From Legionella_C dresdenensis (lineage in GTDB: Bacteria > Pseudomonadota > Gammaproteobacteria > Legionellales > Legionellaceae): a DNA stretch of 64,000 nt. The notes beneath the pieces were generated by a model, which searched no databases, was not told the DNA's origin, and saw nothing but the letters and a program-made list of their open reading frames with translations. Location: the NCBI RefSeq assembly GCF_042649825.1, contig NZ_JBHSAB010000001.1, positions 62,001 through 126,000 of the forward strand. Reading direction: 5' to 3'. The translations under genes were made by a program, and so were the position numbers. Shown piece after piece: positions 16,479 to 24,758 of the stretch (the first letter of the stretch is position 1; every line of letters starts with the position of its first letter).

Positions 16479-17228
16479 TTAGTTAAATGCCGCATTCAGC
16501 GTAAAAACAATACCTTGAGTATACATATTTCTGACCTGCAGGCGAGTTGCAGACGTTTGTACAGGAAGCGCTCCCAACACTGCGCTGCCAAGATTAAAAT
16601 AACGATATCCGACAGAGCCGCTATAATTGATTTTTCGGCTCTTATCCTCATACAAACTATGCTGTACGCCAAAGCCTAATTCATAGGCCAGGTTATGTCT
16701 TGTATTATCAGCAAAGCCAGGAACTTGTGGTACAGCACTTCCAGTGATAGAAGCAGGCGCCTCCTGATAACCTTTCAGACGATTAGCCGTATCACCTACA
16801 CCAGCCAGAATAAATGGCTGCCAGTTATATGCCTGATATAATAAGCGGGTTTCAGCTAATATTACATTGCTGGTTGCCTGAAAGCGGTAAGTTAGCGGAT
16901 CAAAAAGACCGACGTTAATAAAGGGATATTCAATCCCTCGTACTTTCCCTAACCGTAAGGAATAACCAGCGATGCCGAGGGAAAATTCTGTTTGCGGCGT
17001 AAGTGCAGTAAATGCATGGCTAATGCCTACCCCCCAAAAACCTTGCCAGTCATTTTTTTTAACCGTTTGATAGCTATTGGTAACAAAGCTGTTCAGTGCA
17101 ACGTAAGGTTCATTATCAAGCCGGGAGACATTAAGCCCTCCCGCAATAAATGCCGTGAATAGATCCGCATGGAGCAGCGAGGGAAATAGAGAAAGACCTA
17201 AAACCAGTTTTTTCAAAGTTAAATCCAT
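16479..17228 (-). CDS. Outer-membrane beta-barrel protein, Omp25-like
   Basis: 249 residues. The signal peptide (about 1-21, ending LLHA) precedes a barrel with repeated aromatic strand ends (GFWGVGISHAF, FSLGIAGYSLRLG, AYELGFGVQHSLY, YSGSVGYRYFNLG). The C-terminus is NAAFN rather than a terminal Phe. It resembles the large Legionella/Coxiella families of surface barrels annotated as outer-membrane or opacity proteins. It lies 45 bases upstream of the GH18 gene on the same strand. Specific role unknown. Confidence 0.82.
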   Translation of the reverse strand: MDLTLKKLVLGLSLFPSLLHADLFTAFIAGGLNVSRLDNEPYVALNSFVTNSYQTVKKNDWQGFWGVGISHAFTALTPQTEFSLGIAGYSLRLGKVRGIEYPFINVGLFDPLTYRFQATSNVILAETRLLYQAYNWQPFILAGVGDTANRLKGYQEAPASITGSAVPQVPGFADNTRHNLAYELGFGVQHSLYEDKSRKINYSGSVGYRYFNLGSAVLGALPVQTSATRLQVRNMYTQGIVFTLNAAFN

Positions 17229-17309
17229 TTAAAAATATAATAAAGAACAAATAGATATATCATGGTTAGTTTTAAAATCAAGAGCTATTGCTTTTACCCA
17301 ACCATCTTT

Positions 17310-17334
17310 TGTTGGATCAAACGAACCAACCTAC
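17310..17334. repeat. Family A palindromic repeat providing a stop codon
   Basis: TGTTGGATCAAACG followed by AACCAACCTAC. The TAG stop of the L,D-transpeptidase gene at 17331 is the TAG of the repeat end GTAGGTTGG read on the minus strand. Confidence 0.65.
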
Positions 17335-18014
17335 TTTGTGATATAAATATAGGGATGTTGGGTTTTATCCAGCCAATGGAGAATCGCTATCAGCTGGCTT
17401 TCTTCAAATGCAATACAACCATATGTTCCTGTGTCTGCGTTTTTCCATATATGCATAAAAATAGCACTGCCTTTTCCCGGTATGATTGGCGTCATGTTAT
17501 AACCGACTATAGCGCCGCGTTTATAAATCGGGATATCCATAATTTCAAAACTTTTCGCCTTAGTTGCTCCGGTAACCCAGGTGTTGTAAGCAGGGCTTTC
17601 AGGATCATCAATAAACTTATCTTCTCTGGTAATAAATTTATAATCCATTCTGAGCGGCATAGGCTCTGTGCCAAAGGCTGCAACCAGAGGATATAAACCT
17701 TCTGGTGTTTTTTTATCACCCTCGATCTTTTGATTGGCAGAAATGATCCCCTGTTGGCCAACTACCGCCGGAAACGGCGATGACAACACCCGGTGCCAGG
17801 AACCACTTCTCTTCTGGCATGCCGTTGCCTGCGCTTTCAATCCACTCAGTGATTTAATTATAAGAACCTGGCTGCTATCAGGAGGAAGTATAGATTTATC
17901 CAGGGCATCTATCAGTTGACAACTATCCTGTGTGGCTAAAATGGATTTATAAATCATGATAATTGGAATTAATGCAATTAAAACTGCAGCTACTACATAG
18001 TATTTAATTTTCAT
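17331..18014 (-). CDS. L,D-transpeptidase (YkuD) family protein
   Basis: 227 residues with an N-terminal signal anchor (about 4-24) and a periplasmic YkuD domain (about 50-225). The active-site cluster is visible as FMHIWKN and TGTYGCIAF, giving the catalytic Cys in T-x-G-C. These enzymes make or modify 3-3 peptidoglycan crosslinks or attach proteins to it. The ATG at 18014 is preferred to the one at 18020 because AAGGA lies five bases before it. It follows dacB by 32 bases on the same strand, suggesting a two-gene peptidoglycan operon. The stop is donated by a family A repeat. Confidence 0.87.
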   Translation of the reverse strand: MKIKYYVVAAVLIALIPIIMIYKSILATQDSCQLIDALDKSILPPDSSQVLIIKSLSGLKAQATACQKRSGSWHRVLSSPFPAVVGQQGIISANQKIEGDKKTPEGLYPLVAAFGTEPMPLRMDYKFITREDKFIDDPESPAYNTWVTGATKAKSFEIMDIPIYKRGAIVGYNMTPIIPGKGSAIFMHIWKNADTGTYGCIAFEESQLIAILHWLDKTQHPYIYITK

Positions 18015-18046
18015 AGTCATCCTTACAGAGCATTAATTTCACACAA

Positions 18047-19468
18047 TCAAAGCTGCATTTCTGATTTTTTACTGTAGTTCTTATTAACCATTAATAAAAT
18101 CTTATCTTCCAAATCCCGGGCAACGGATAATGGCTTATTGATGCTGTTAATCACAATGGAAAATACAACAGGATCTTCCCCGGGACGTAGTAAATACCCT
18201 GATAAAGATGAAACATCATGCATCGATCCAGTCTTTGCGTAAACCAGACCAGCAAGCTCAGTATTTCTCATCCGCGTCGATAAAGTGCCTGATATACCTG
18301 ATTGCGGCAAAGCAGTTAAAAACATGCCCTGCATATCGGGTTGGCTATAAATGGTGGTTAGCAGGCTCACTAGCTGGCCGGGTGTTGCCAGATTGTAGCG
18401 GGTTCCCATACCATCAGAGAGCTGAAGTTGAGTAAAATCGAGCTGGGTATAATGCTGCAACACTTGCTTGATTGCATAAATCCCCTGCTTGTAGTTTCCC
18501 TGACCAGTCAATTTATAGGCCACCTGCTTAAATAAACTGTCAGCATAAATATTATCCGACTCTTTCAGCATAACGCTAACCAGCTTAATCAGCGGTTCCG
18601 ATTCAATACGTGCAATCTCTTTAACTTCAACAGGCGCTTTACCCGCCATTATTTTACCGTTTAAACGAATACCGTGCTGCTTTAAGCCTTTTTGCACTAA
18701 CTGCCGTATTACCAACTCAACATCCGGTACAGCCAGTTTGTATTCGACCGGGTTTTCACTTGCTGCCATGCAACCATAAAGCCTGAGTGTGTTGGCATTT
18801 TTGGTTTCTATATTCAGGTTACAATGTTCTTTTTCATTCTCTTTGGAGGCAGTGACTACCTGATTAATCAGCGTCAGCCGCGGATTGACCGTTTTCGCTT
18901 TAAATTTTACGGGTAGACCTGGCTGCTTTGCAGGCGTTACCTGATAAGTTTCAGCATTTTCATCAATAATTGCTGCACCAGTAGGCGCTGCGTAATACCA
19001 GCCCAAATCATCGTAAGAATTACCCCCAGCATAATCCGGCGGCTGGTATCGCGTGGTATCGATAATAATATTGCCGTTAATTGTTTTACTGCTTTTATTA
19101 GCCCAATCTGTTATTAATTTTCCAAGATCGGCACTGGATAATGAAGGCGAACCGGTAAAAATTAAATAAATATTGTTTTTATGGCTGGCAATGCGGGTAA
19201 TAAAGCGGAATGCCGGTTTCAATTCGTAAAGAGCCGCGGCAGCGGTAAAAAGTTTGGTACAACTTGCCGGAGTAAATAATTTATTCGCATTTTTACTATA
19301 AATAACATCTCCCGTAGCCAAATTTTTAATTAAAACACCCACTACTGCGTTAGGCAGCTGTTGCTCAATAAGGGTATCTATTTTTTGTGGCAATGAAGAG
19401 GAATTGAATGCAAATGAAGGAAAAGCAACGATTAAAAAATTTAATAAGCTGAAAATGAATTTCACCAT
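18047..19468 (-). CDS. dacB: D-alanyl-D-alanine carboxypeptidase/endopeptidase PBP4
   Basis: 473 residues, periplasmic class C penicillin-binding protein. It has a signal peptide (1-20), the S69-x-x-K72 nucleophile motif (SCTK), the S-x-N motif in ESDNIYAD, and the KTG motif in YAKTGSMHDVSSLSG. Between motifs 1 and 2 is the long insertion typical of PBP4. It trims D-Ala from pentapeptides and cuts 4-3 crosslinks. An AGGTG ribosome site precedes the ATG. The L,D-transpeptidase downstream uses the tetrapeptides that such enzymes produce, which supports cotranscription. Confidence 0.93.
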   Translation of the reverse strand: MVKFIFSLLNFLIVAFPSFAFNSSSLPQKIDTLIEQQLPNAVVGVLIKNLATGDVIYSKNANKLFTPASCTKLFTAAAALYELKPAFRFITRIASHKNNIYLIFTGSPSLSSADLGKLITDWANKSSKTINGNIIIDTTRYQPPDYAGGNSYDDLGWYYAAPTGAAIIDENAETYQVTPAKQPGLPVKFKAKTVNPRLTLINQVVTASKENEKEHCNLNIETKNANTLRLYGCMAASENPVEYKLAVPDVELVIRQLVQKGLKQHGIRLNGKIMAGKAPVEVKEIARIESEPLIKLVSVMLKESDNIYADSLFKQVAYKLTGQGNYKQGIYAIKQVLQHYTQLDFTQLQLSDGMGTRYNLATPGQLVSLLTTIYSQPDMQGMFLTALPQSGISGTLSTRMRNTELAGLVYAKTGSMHDVSSLSGYLLRPGEDPVVFSIVINSINKPLSVARDLEDKILLMVNKNYSKKSEMQL

Positions 19469-19553
19469 AAAACACCTGTTTGAAGATCCATATGTTTTTT
19501 TATTTCCTTTTAGTATTTTATCAAGTTTTGGGGATAAAGTTAACTCTAAGGAA

Positions 19554-19573
19554 TGTTGGCTTTACAGCCCAAC
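19554..19573. repeat. Family A repeat, GGCTTTACAGCCC variant
   Basis: TGTTGGCTTTACAGCCCAAC is a self-complementary variant of the family in which the GTC core is replaced by GCT. The same variant occurs at 63603. Confidence 0.6.
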
Positions 19574-19600
19574 CTTTGTACGAAACACTTTTATGTTACA

Positions 19601-19703
19601 TGTAGGTTGGGTCGTTTTGACCCAACATTACCAATTTTCAATAGTTTTTCAGGCTTAGCGTAGTTGATAAAAAAATTTGTTGGGTCGAAACGACCCCACC
19701 TAA
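19601..19703. repeat. Family A facing pair (MITE-like, about 103 bp)
   Basis: Left arm TGTAGGTTGGGTCG...CCCAACA (19601-19627) and right arm TGTTGGGTCG...CCACCTA (19679-19703) face each other across about 51 unrelated bases, as in the copy at 48513-48591. No coding capacity. Confidence 0.7.
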
Positions 19704-19723
19704 ACTGATTTGATTTACCTCAC

Positions 19724-19760
19724 TTGCAGATGAAATTATTTTGTCATATAATTTTATATG
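19724..19760 (+). promoter_or_regulatory. Promoter and palindromic operator of the Xre/RES pair
   Basis: TTGCAG (19724-19729) and TATAAT (19747-19752) are 17 bases apart. The palindrome CATATAA-TT-TTATATG (19745-19760) covers the -10, the expected layout for autorepression by an antitoxin. Confidence 0.7.
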
Positions 19761-19781
19761 AAACCACTACGGAGCAATATT

Positions 19782-20156
19782 ATGAAAACAGTATCATTAA
19801 GCTCTAATAACGAAGCCGTAGTTCTTACTAAAGCGATATGTAATTTAGCAAAAAATTACGCTTTAAGTGGGAAGGATCTGCATAATATTACCGGATTCAG
19901 TGAGTCCAGCATTACCAGAATGCGTCAGGGCCAAAAACTCATCTCGCCTGATAGCAAAGAAGGAGAAATTGCTCTGCTTTTAATAAGGGTTTATAGAAGT
20001 TTAAATGCCATGGTTGGCAACAACCACGAAAAGGCTATCGCCTGGCTACGCTCCAAAAACCGGAATTTTGCAAAAACACCTTTGGAAGAACTGCAAAAGC
20101 TTCCCGGTCTGATTTCAGTGCTTAATTATTTAGATGCCATGCGCGGTAAAATATGA
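19782..20156 (+). CDS. Antitoxin, MbcA/ParS/Xre family
   Basis: 124 residues. An N-terminal Xre-like helix-turn-helix (about 15-55, LHNITGFSESSITRMRQGQK) is followed by a C-terminal MbcA/ParS toxin-binding domain (about 60-124, including NAMVGNNHEKAIAWLRSKN). The ATG at 19782 has GGAG seven bases upstream and is preferred to the one at 19758, which lies in the operator palindrome. The stop overlaps the toxin start (ATGA), so the two are translationally coupled. It should neutralise the RES toxin and repress the operon. Confidence 0.88.
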   Translation: MKTVSLSSNNEAVVLTKAICNLAKNYALSGKDLHNITGFSESSITRMRQGQKLISPDSKEGEIALLLIRVYRSLNAMVGNNHEKAIAWLRSKNRNFAKTPLEELQKLPGLISVLNYLDAMRGKI

Positions 20157-20872
20157 CTATTTGGGAGGATTGCAAGGGAATTGAGCAAATCACTGCCATT
20201 AGTGAAAAACCGTGGCGGGTAGTAGAAGCTCAACATATTTCCAGCTCGCGGGATTTGGTTGATGACATTGAAGAGCATGAGCTATTGGAACAATTGCTGG
20301 AAGATACTAAACCTGATATTGATAAACAATATAATTACCTCATTTTTACGCCATTTCGTTATCCTCCGCTGGAATATGGATCGCGTTTTGGACAAAAACA
20401 TGAAAAGTCTTTATGGTATGGCTCACTAGACTTGCCTACCGCCATGGCAGAAGTCGCTTATTACCGGTTAAAATTTTTCGCTGATACCCAGGCTGATCTG
20501 GGTTATATTGAGCTCCCTCTGACTGCTTTTAGCGTACTGCTGCAGACAAAAAAAGGAATCGATCTCACTACCCTGCCCTTTAACCGGTTCAGCGACTCCA
20601 TTTCGCATAAAAACTCCTATCTTGACAGCCAGACTTTAGGCAGCGATATGCGGAATGCTGAAATTGAAGCCTTTATTTTCTTTTCAGCCAGAACCTCGGA
20701 AATGAAGAAAAATATTGCGGCTTTTACACCGAATGTCTTTTGTAAAACCAATTCAGGGTACATTAACGAACAGCAAAACTGGCGATGCCATGCCTCGAAA
20801 GAGGCTGTGGAATTTTCACGCCAAAATCTGTTTTGTAATGAAAAAATGGTATTTCAGAAAGTTGATTTTTAG
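20153..20872 (+). CDS. RES-domain toxin
   Basis: 239 residues. RES toxins of this kind (MbcT and relatives) degrade NAD+ and stop growth when unbound. The domain spans about 60-215, with the conserved Arg in FRYPPLEYGSRFG, Glu in AMAEVAYYR and a later Ser-rich stretch. A non-conserved N-terminal extension of about 55 residues is present. Partner of the antitoxin just upstream with a four-base overlap. The pair sits between repeat elements, a usual location for mobile toxin-antitoxin modules. Confidence 0.88.
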   Translation: MTIWEDCKGIEQITAISEKPWRVVEAQHISSSRDLVDDIEEHELLEQLLEDTKPDIDKQYNYLIFTPFRYPPLEYGSRFGQKHEKSLWYGSLDLPTAMAEVAYYRLKFFADTQADLGYIELPLTAFSVLLQTKKGIDLTTLPFNRFSDSISHKNSYLDSQTLGSDMRNAEIEAFIFFSARTSEMKKNIAAFTPNVFCKTNSGYINEQQNWRCHASKEAVEFSRQNLFCNEKMVFQKVDF

Positions 20873-20892
20873 AGTGGCCTGTTGGTTAAAGG

Positions 20893-21166
20893 AGTGTTGG
20901 GCTGTATAGCCCATAGCCGTCAAGCTAAGCCAGGTACATAGGAAATTAGAATAGTAAATGTACAAAATTCCTTAACTGACTGCTATGTGTTTTACAGTCC
21001 ATATTCGTTCGGCCTGAGGAAAATGCGGAGCATTTGTCTCGAAGGCGTGGCACTGTACCACAGGCTTCGAGACAGCGCTAACGCGCTTCCTCAGCCCGAA
21101 CGATATTGTGAAATATAGAAATTTAATTCCTTAGCTTGACGGCTATGGGCTGTATAGCCCAACACT
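20893..21166. repeat. Composite inverted-repeat element (family B core with family A-like ends)
   Basis: Outer arms of 37 bases (20893-20929 and 21130-21166) are inverted copies that differ only in a few bases at their own palindromic centre; each contains a GTTGGGCTGTATAGCCCA segment. Inside is a family B hairpin (21001-21106) with arms ATTCGTTCGGCCTGAGGA and TCCTCAGCCCGAACGA and an inner stem around TCTCGAAGG/CTTCGAGA. It fills the space between the convergent toxin and mutH genes. No gene is seen. Confidence 0.8.
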
Positions 21167-21168
21167 CT

Positions 21169-21837
21169 TTATTTCAATATAGTAGCTGTAAATTTGCTTC
21201 GCAGATAAAAACCACGAGGTAACGTTAAAATTTTGCTTCCCTGGCTATCATAGCCATAACAAAGCGATTTCGCATTCGCTGCCTTGGGTCTGATTTGCAG
21301 ATATTCTCCCATATTGGAGTCAATTTCTTCCAGCTGACCGGTAATAATCATAGTGGTTAACTCGTGCCAGTCTCCAGCCAGAATAGTTTCTTCTTCATGG
21401 GTTGGCGACCATAAAAAGGCTTTGCCAATACGTCGGTATTCAAACGGTATTTCTTTTATGCCTTCTACCGGTACCCACAATACCCTTTTTAGTTTCTGAT
21501 AGCATTGCGACGTGCGCCATTGTTGCTGGGCAATGGTTAATAATGGGACTGAAGTGACAAACGTTGATTCAGCAGGCATTCCGTGGTGATTTAATGGGAT
21601 AGTCTTAAGCTCAATCCCTAGATAATTAAAATCAGGTTCGGGTTTTGTTCCTGCTGTGGTTCCCAAAGCCGCCTCAATTGCAGCGCCAGCCCAACCCTTT
21701 CTTTTCGGTGGTTGGGCCGGTATTGAGTATTGCATCAATTCTGATAATTGGGCAAACGTCAGGCCTTCAATTATCCTGCATCGCTCCAGCAACTCCTGCT
21801 CAGTTTGGGGCGGTAAGGCTGGCAGGCGCGCTTTCAT
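21169..21837 (-). CDS. mutH: DNA mismatch repair endonuclease MutH
   Basis: 222 residues. MutH nicks the unmethylated strand at hemimethylated GATC sites after MutS/MutL signalling. The catalytic D-(x)n-E-x-K is visible in PDFNYLGIELKT, with the upstream Glu in GAAIEAALG. Length matches the family. The start overlaps the end of the mechanosensitive channel gene by 38 bases. No Dam, MutS or MutL gene is in the window. Its presence implies Dam-directed repair in this organism. Confidence 0.93.
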   Translation of the reverse strand: MKARLPALPPQTEQELLERCRIIEGLTFAQLSELMQYSIPAQPPKRKGWAGAAIEAALGTTAGTKPEPDFNYLGIELKTIPLNHHGMPAESTFVTSVPLLTIAQQQWRTSQCYQKLKRVLWVPVEGIKEIPFEYRRIGKAFLWSPTHEEETILAGDWHELTTMIITGQLEEIDSNMGEYLQIRPKAANAKSLCYGYDSQGSKILTLPRGFYLRSKFTATILK

Positions 21838-24736
21838 TTTTAGCTTCTTTTTTAGTCTCTTTCTTACTCTCGTTTATCTCAACGCTAAATGGCGGTATCG
21901 GGGGTTTGATACCAGCCATTTTAAACTGTTCATAAATAGCAAACAGTACTTTTGAGCGTACTTCAAAGCGGGTATGAATCTGGACATCTATAAAGTAACG
22001 TACTTCAAACTCAATCAGTGCGTCATCAATCTGCTTTAGAAATACCTGAGCTGGCGGCTCGTTAACAATTTCAGACGTGGTAGCCAATACATCAAAAATC
22101 AGTTGTTGCACAATCGCCGGATCATCGGCGCGGCTGACTTTGATTGGAAAAACAGTGCGTACAATACCATCCTGATGGGTCCAGTTAGTAAAGGGTTTAT
22201 TCAATGTTTCCGCGTTTGGAATCAATACTTCCATATTATCCCAGGATGAAACCCGCATGGAACGTATGCCAATATGAGACACCTTGCCTTCAAAACCACC
22301 TAGACTAATTAAATCTCCTTCGCGTACCGGGCGCTCAATCAATAACATCAGCCCGCCAATGATATTACTGGCAAAATCACGCAAACCAAATCCCATACCG
22401 ACAGCCAAACCGCCCACAACCATCGACATCCCGCTAAAATCAAGCCCCAAAACCCGTAACGCAACAAATCCCCCAATAAGAATAATGGCGTATTGGGTAA
22501 ATACCGATAGACTGTTTCTGATGCCGGCATCTCTGGCATCGCTATATAACCAACGATAGCAGAATTCACGAGTCCAGCGGGAAATCCAGATAAATAATGA
22601 CGCAACAATCACAAACTCAAGAATGCTGACAGCGGTAATATGAATGCCTGAAATATTAATCAGCGGATATTCGCCAAACTGATACAGGCTGGTAACTACC
22701 AGCGAATCGGAATGCCAGCCAAATAATTGGAATAACATATAAAATGACAGAACAAACAGACAAAGCCTTAATATCCGGTCAATTGGTTTAAGAAAAACCT
22801 CAATCCATAACCAGCCATTTTTCAGCGAAGAAATCATCCATTCGGAAATCAGCTCCAACGCATCAAATAACAAACCGCGCATTAACACATAACCGGAAAT
22901 AATTAATAAAATCTGAACCTGGTATAAACTCATCGTCCAGGCTAGATTAATGTAACCAATCAGACCGATTATTGCAGTGGTGAACAGTGTAACCGGCGTT
23001 AAAACAACCAGCAGCATAACGGCATTTCTCAGATAACCCTTTTTATTTTGCAGCACCGGGTACAGAAGATGGTTAATCACCTCGCGGCTCTTCCAGGCTA
23101 CGCAAGACACGGCAACCAGAAACAACATAAACAAGCGGTTAAAAATATCCTGTAGAATTATAGGCAACGGCAGCAAATGAGCAAAAACCATCAGCGCTGT
23201 AGTCCAGCCGCCGGCAAGTAATAACCATTTAATTCGATAATACAGCCTGACATCTTTTCCTGATGAATCACTGATGCGCTCCATTAACATCAGTCGGGCA
23301 ATTAATATCATGCTGCGGAAAGTTAACCAGACCACAATCAGGTTAAATAATAATTGATAGTTCACAAACGGTACCTGATTCAGGTACAAAGCAACAAGAA
23401 GCAGCGAGGTAATAGTCAGATGCGGCATGTTTCGGTTCAACAGGCTTAATGCGCCATCGTATAAATGGCCTGATAATCTGGAACGCTCCTTATCCAGTGT
23501 CAGCCGTTTGATTAACAGCTTATGCAGACTGAGCATGATGCCCAGACAGACAGCCAGTGCAAACCAGACCAGCATAGCTGGCAAGTTATCCTGCCATAGA
23601 TAATTGTCGATTGTTTTAAGCGTCAGTGATTTGACATAGGAGTAAAACTGAAAAGGCATGCGCGAAAACTGTTGTAAAATTGATGGCCAGCTATCAAGCT
23701 TATATTCTGCCAGGCTTTGCCGGGTTGATAATTGCTTTTTCAGCTCGTGCTGATGATTTTCCAAATCCTCTTGTAAGGTTTGCTCCTGAATACCAATTCC
23801 GGCAATCCTGGCATTTACTATCCTGACTAAAGAAGCGAATTGCTGCTTGATGTTGTTATCAGTCAAATGAGGCTGCTCGTTTTTAAGCATCTGCAGCATT
23901 TTTTTCAGCGCCTGCTCCATATCGGATAACTGACTTATTGAATCTTTATATATATCTGCAACAGTCTGCAATGTCCTGATATCCGGTTTTTTCAACAGCA
24001 TATAATCGGCTTTGGCCAGTTTACGTTGCAAGTTAAGCTCGGCCATTTTATATTGGGTTAAACTGATAATCTGATTATTAAGCAGCAAACGGGCTTCGAT
24101 CGTGTAGCTTGATTTAAACTCGCCGCCCGCCTTGATTTCCTGTTGCAGCTTCAGACTGTTTTCAAACAGTTTTTTTAACGAAGCGCTCAGGCGATCTTCC
24201 TGCTCATGCAGGGAAGTAAGCTGTTTGAGCATTTCAGCGCGTGACCGCCATAGTTCCAACACGTGACTTTGCTGAACTAAAAGATCCTGGTATCGCAGGG
24301 CCAGACCTAAGTTTTCATTTATCAAATCAATCGTTTTTTTAGTGATCTCATTCAAGTTAGCGACTTTTTCTATTTTTTCCTGCGCGCTTTCCTGAAGCGG
24401 GGATGAAATCGTTGATTGTTGCAAGCGTTTCAGTTTTTGACTGTAATCCTGTTGCACTTTTTTCTGGTTTACCAAAAAACTCTCAAAACTGGCAATTTTT
24501 GCTCGGTTTAAAGCAAGCATGGCATCATTTTGCTGCAGCTTTTTGTGGTAATCAGCCTGATCAACCGGTGCCTGATCGATATTCATTTCACTGATAGCCA
24601 GTGTCAGGTTAGATTTTTCCTGAGTCAGATACTCAAGCAACTTTCCTGAGTTGTCTTCAAATTGCGCGTACAGTGAACCTGCACTTATGAAAAGTACTAC
24701 AAATAAAACCAAAGTGTTAAGCCAGCTTTTCTGCAA
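21800..24736 (-). CDS. Large MscS-family mechanosensitive channel, MscK/KefA-like
   Basis: About 978 residues. A signal peptide (LVLFVVLFISAGSLYA) is followed by a periplasmic coiled-coil domain (about 25-360), some eight membrane helices, then the MscS pore helix and beta domain (GGLAVGMGFGLRDFASNIIGG, RPVREGDLI). It would open on membrane tension to release solutes. The TTG at 24736 is preferred: it starts just before the signal peptide and 22 bases after aspS ends. An ATG at 24835 would add 33 residues that overlap aspS and lacks a ribosome site. The charged tail (ESKKETKKEAKNES) is shared with mutH DNA. Confidence 0.9.
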   Translation of the reverse strand: MQKSWLNTLVLFVVLFISAGSLYAQFEDNSGKLLEYLTQEKSNLTLAISEMNIDQAPVDQADYHKKLQQNDAMLALNRAKIASFESFLVNQKKVQQDYSQKLKRLQQSTISSPLQESAQEKIEKVANLNEITKKTIDLINENLGLALRYQDLLVQQSHVLELWRSRAEMLKQLTSLHEQEDRLSASLKKLFENSLKLQQEIKAGGEFKSSYTIEARLLLNNQIISLTQYKMAELNLQRKLAKADYMLLKKPDIRTLQTVADIYKDSISQLSDMEQALKKMLQMLKNEQPHLTDNNIKQQFASLVRIVNARIAGIGIQEQTLQEDLENHQHELKKQLSTRQSLAEYKLDSWPSILQQFSRMPFQFYSYVKSLTLKTIDNYLWQDNLPAMLVWFALAVCLGIMLSLHKLLIKRLTLDKERSRLSGHLYDGALSLLNRNMPHLTITSLLLVALYLNQVPFVNYQLLFNLIVVWLTFRSMILIARLMLMERISDSSGKDVRLYYRIKWLLLAGGWTTALMVFAHLLPLPIILQDIFNRLFMLFLVAVSCVAWKSREVINHLLYPVLQNKKGYLRNAVMLLVVLTPVTLFTTAIIGLIGYINLAWTMSLYQVQILLIISGYVLMRGLLFDALELISEWMISSLKNGWLWIEVFLKPIDRILRLCLFVLSFYMLFQLFGWHSDSLVVTSLYQFGEYPLINISGIHITAVSILEFVIVASLFIWISRWTREFCYRWLYSDARDAGIRNSLSVFTQYAIILIGGFVALRVLGLDFSGMSMVVGGLAVGMGFGLRDFASNIIGGLMLLIERPVREGDLISLGGFEGKVSHIGIRSMRVSSWDNMEVLIPNAETLNKPFTNWTHQDGIVRTVFPIKVSRADDPAIVQQLIFDVLATTSEIVNEPPAQVFLKQIDDALIEFEVRYFIDVQIHTRFEVRSKVLFAIYEQFKMAGIKPPIPPFSVEINESKKETKKEAKNESAPASLTAPN

Positions 24737-24758
24737 AGCAAAAAAACTGGCCAGTCTG

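Larger units (their letters stand above)
19469..19781. other. Repeat-rich intergenic region between dacB and the toxin-antitoxin pair
   Basis: Holds a variant family A core (19554-19573), a facing pair of family A arms (19601-19703) and the promoter of the toxin-antitoxin pair (19724-19760). No convincing gene is seen. Confidence 0.6.

Noticed and set aside
20880..21168. A possible tRNA or structured RNA gene in the large hairpin
   Set aside because: No cloverleaf or anticodon arm can be drawn; the structure is explained by nested inverted repeats.
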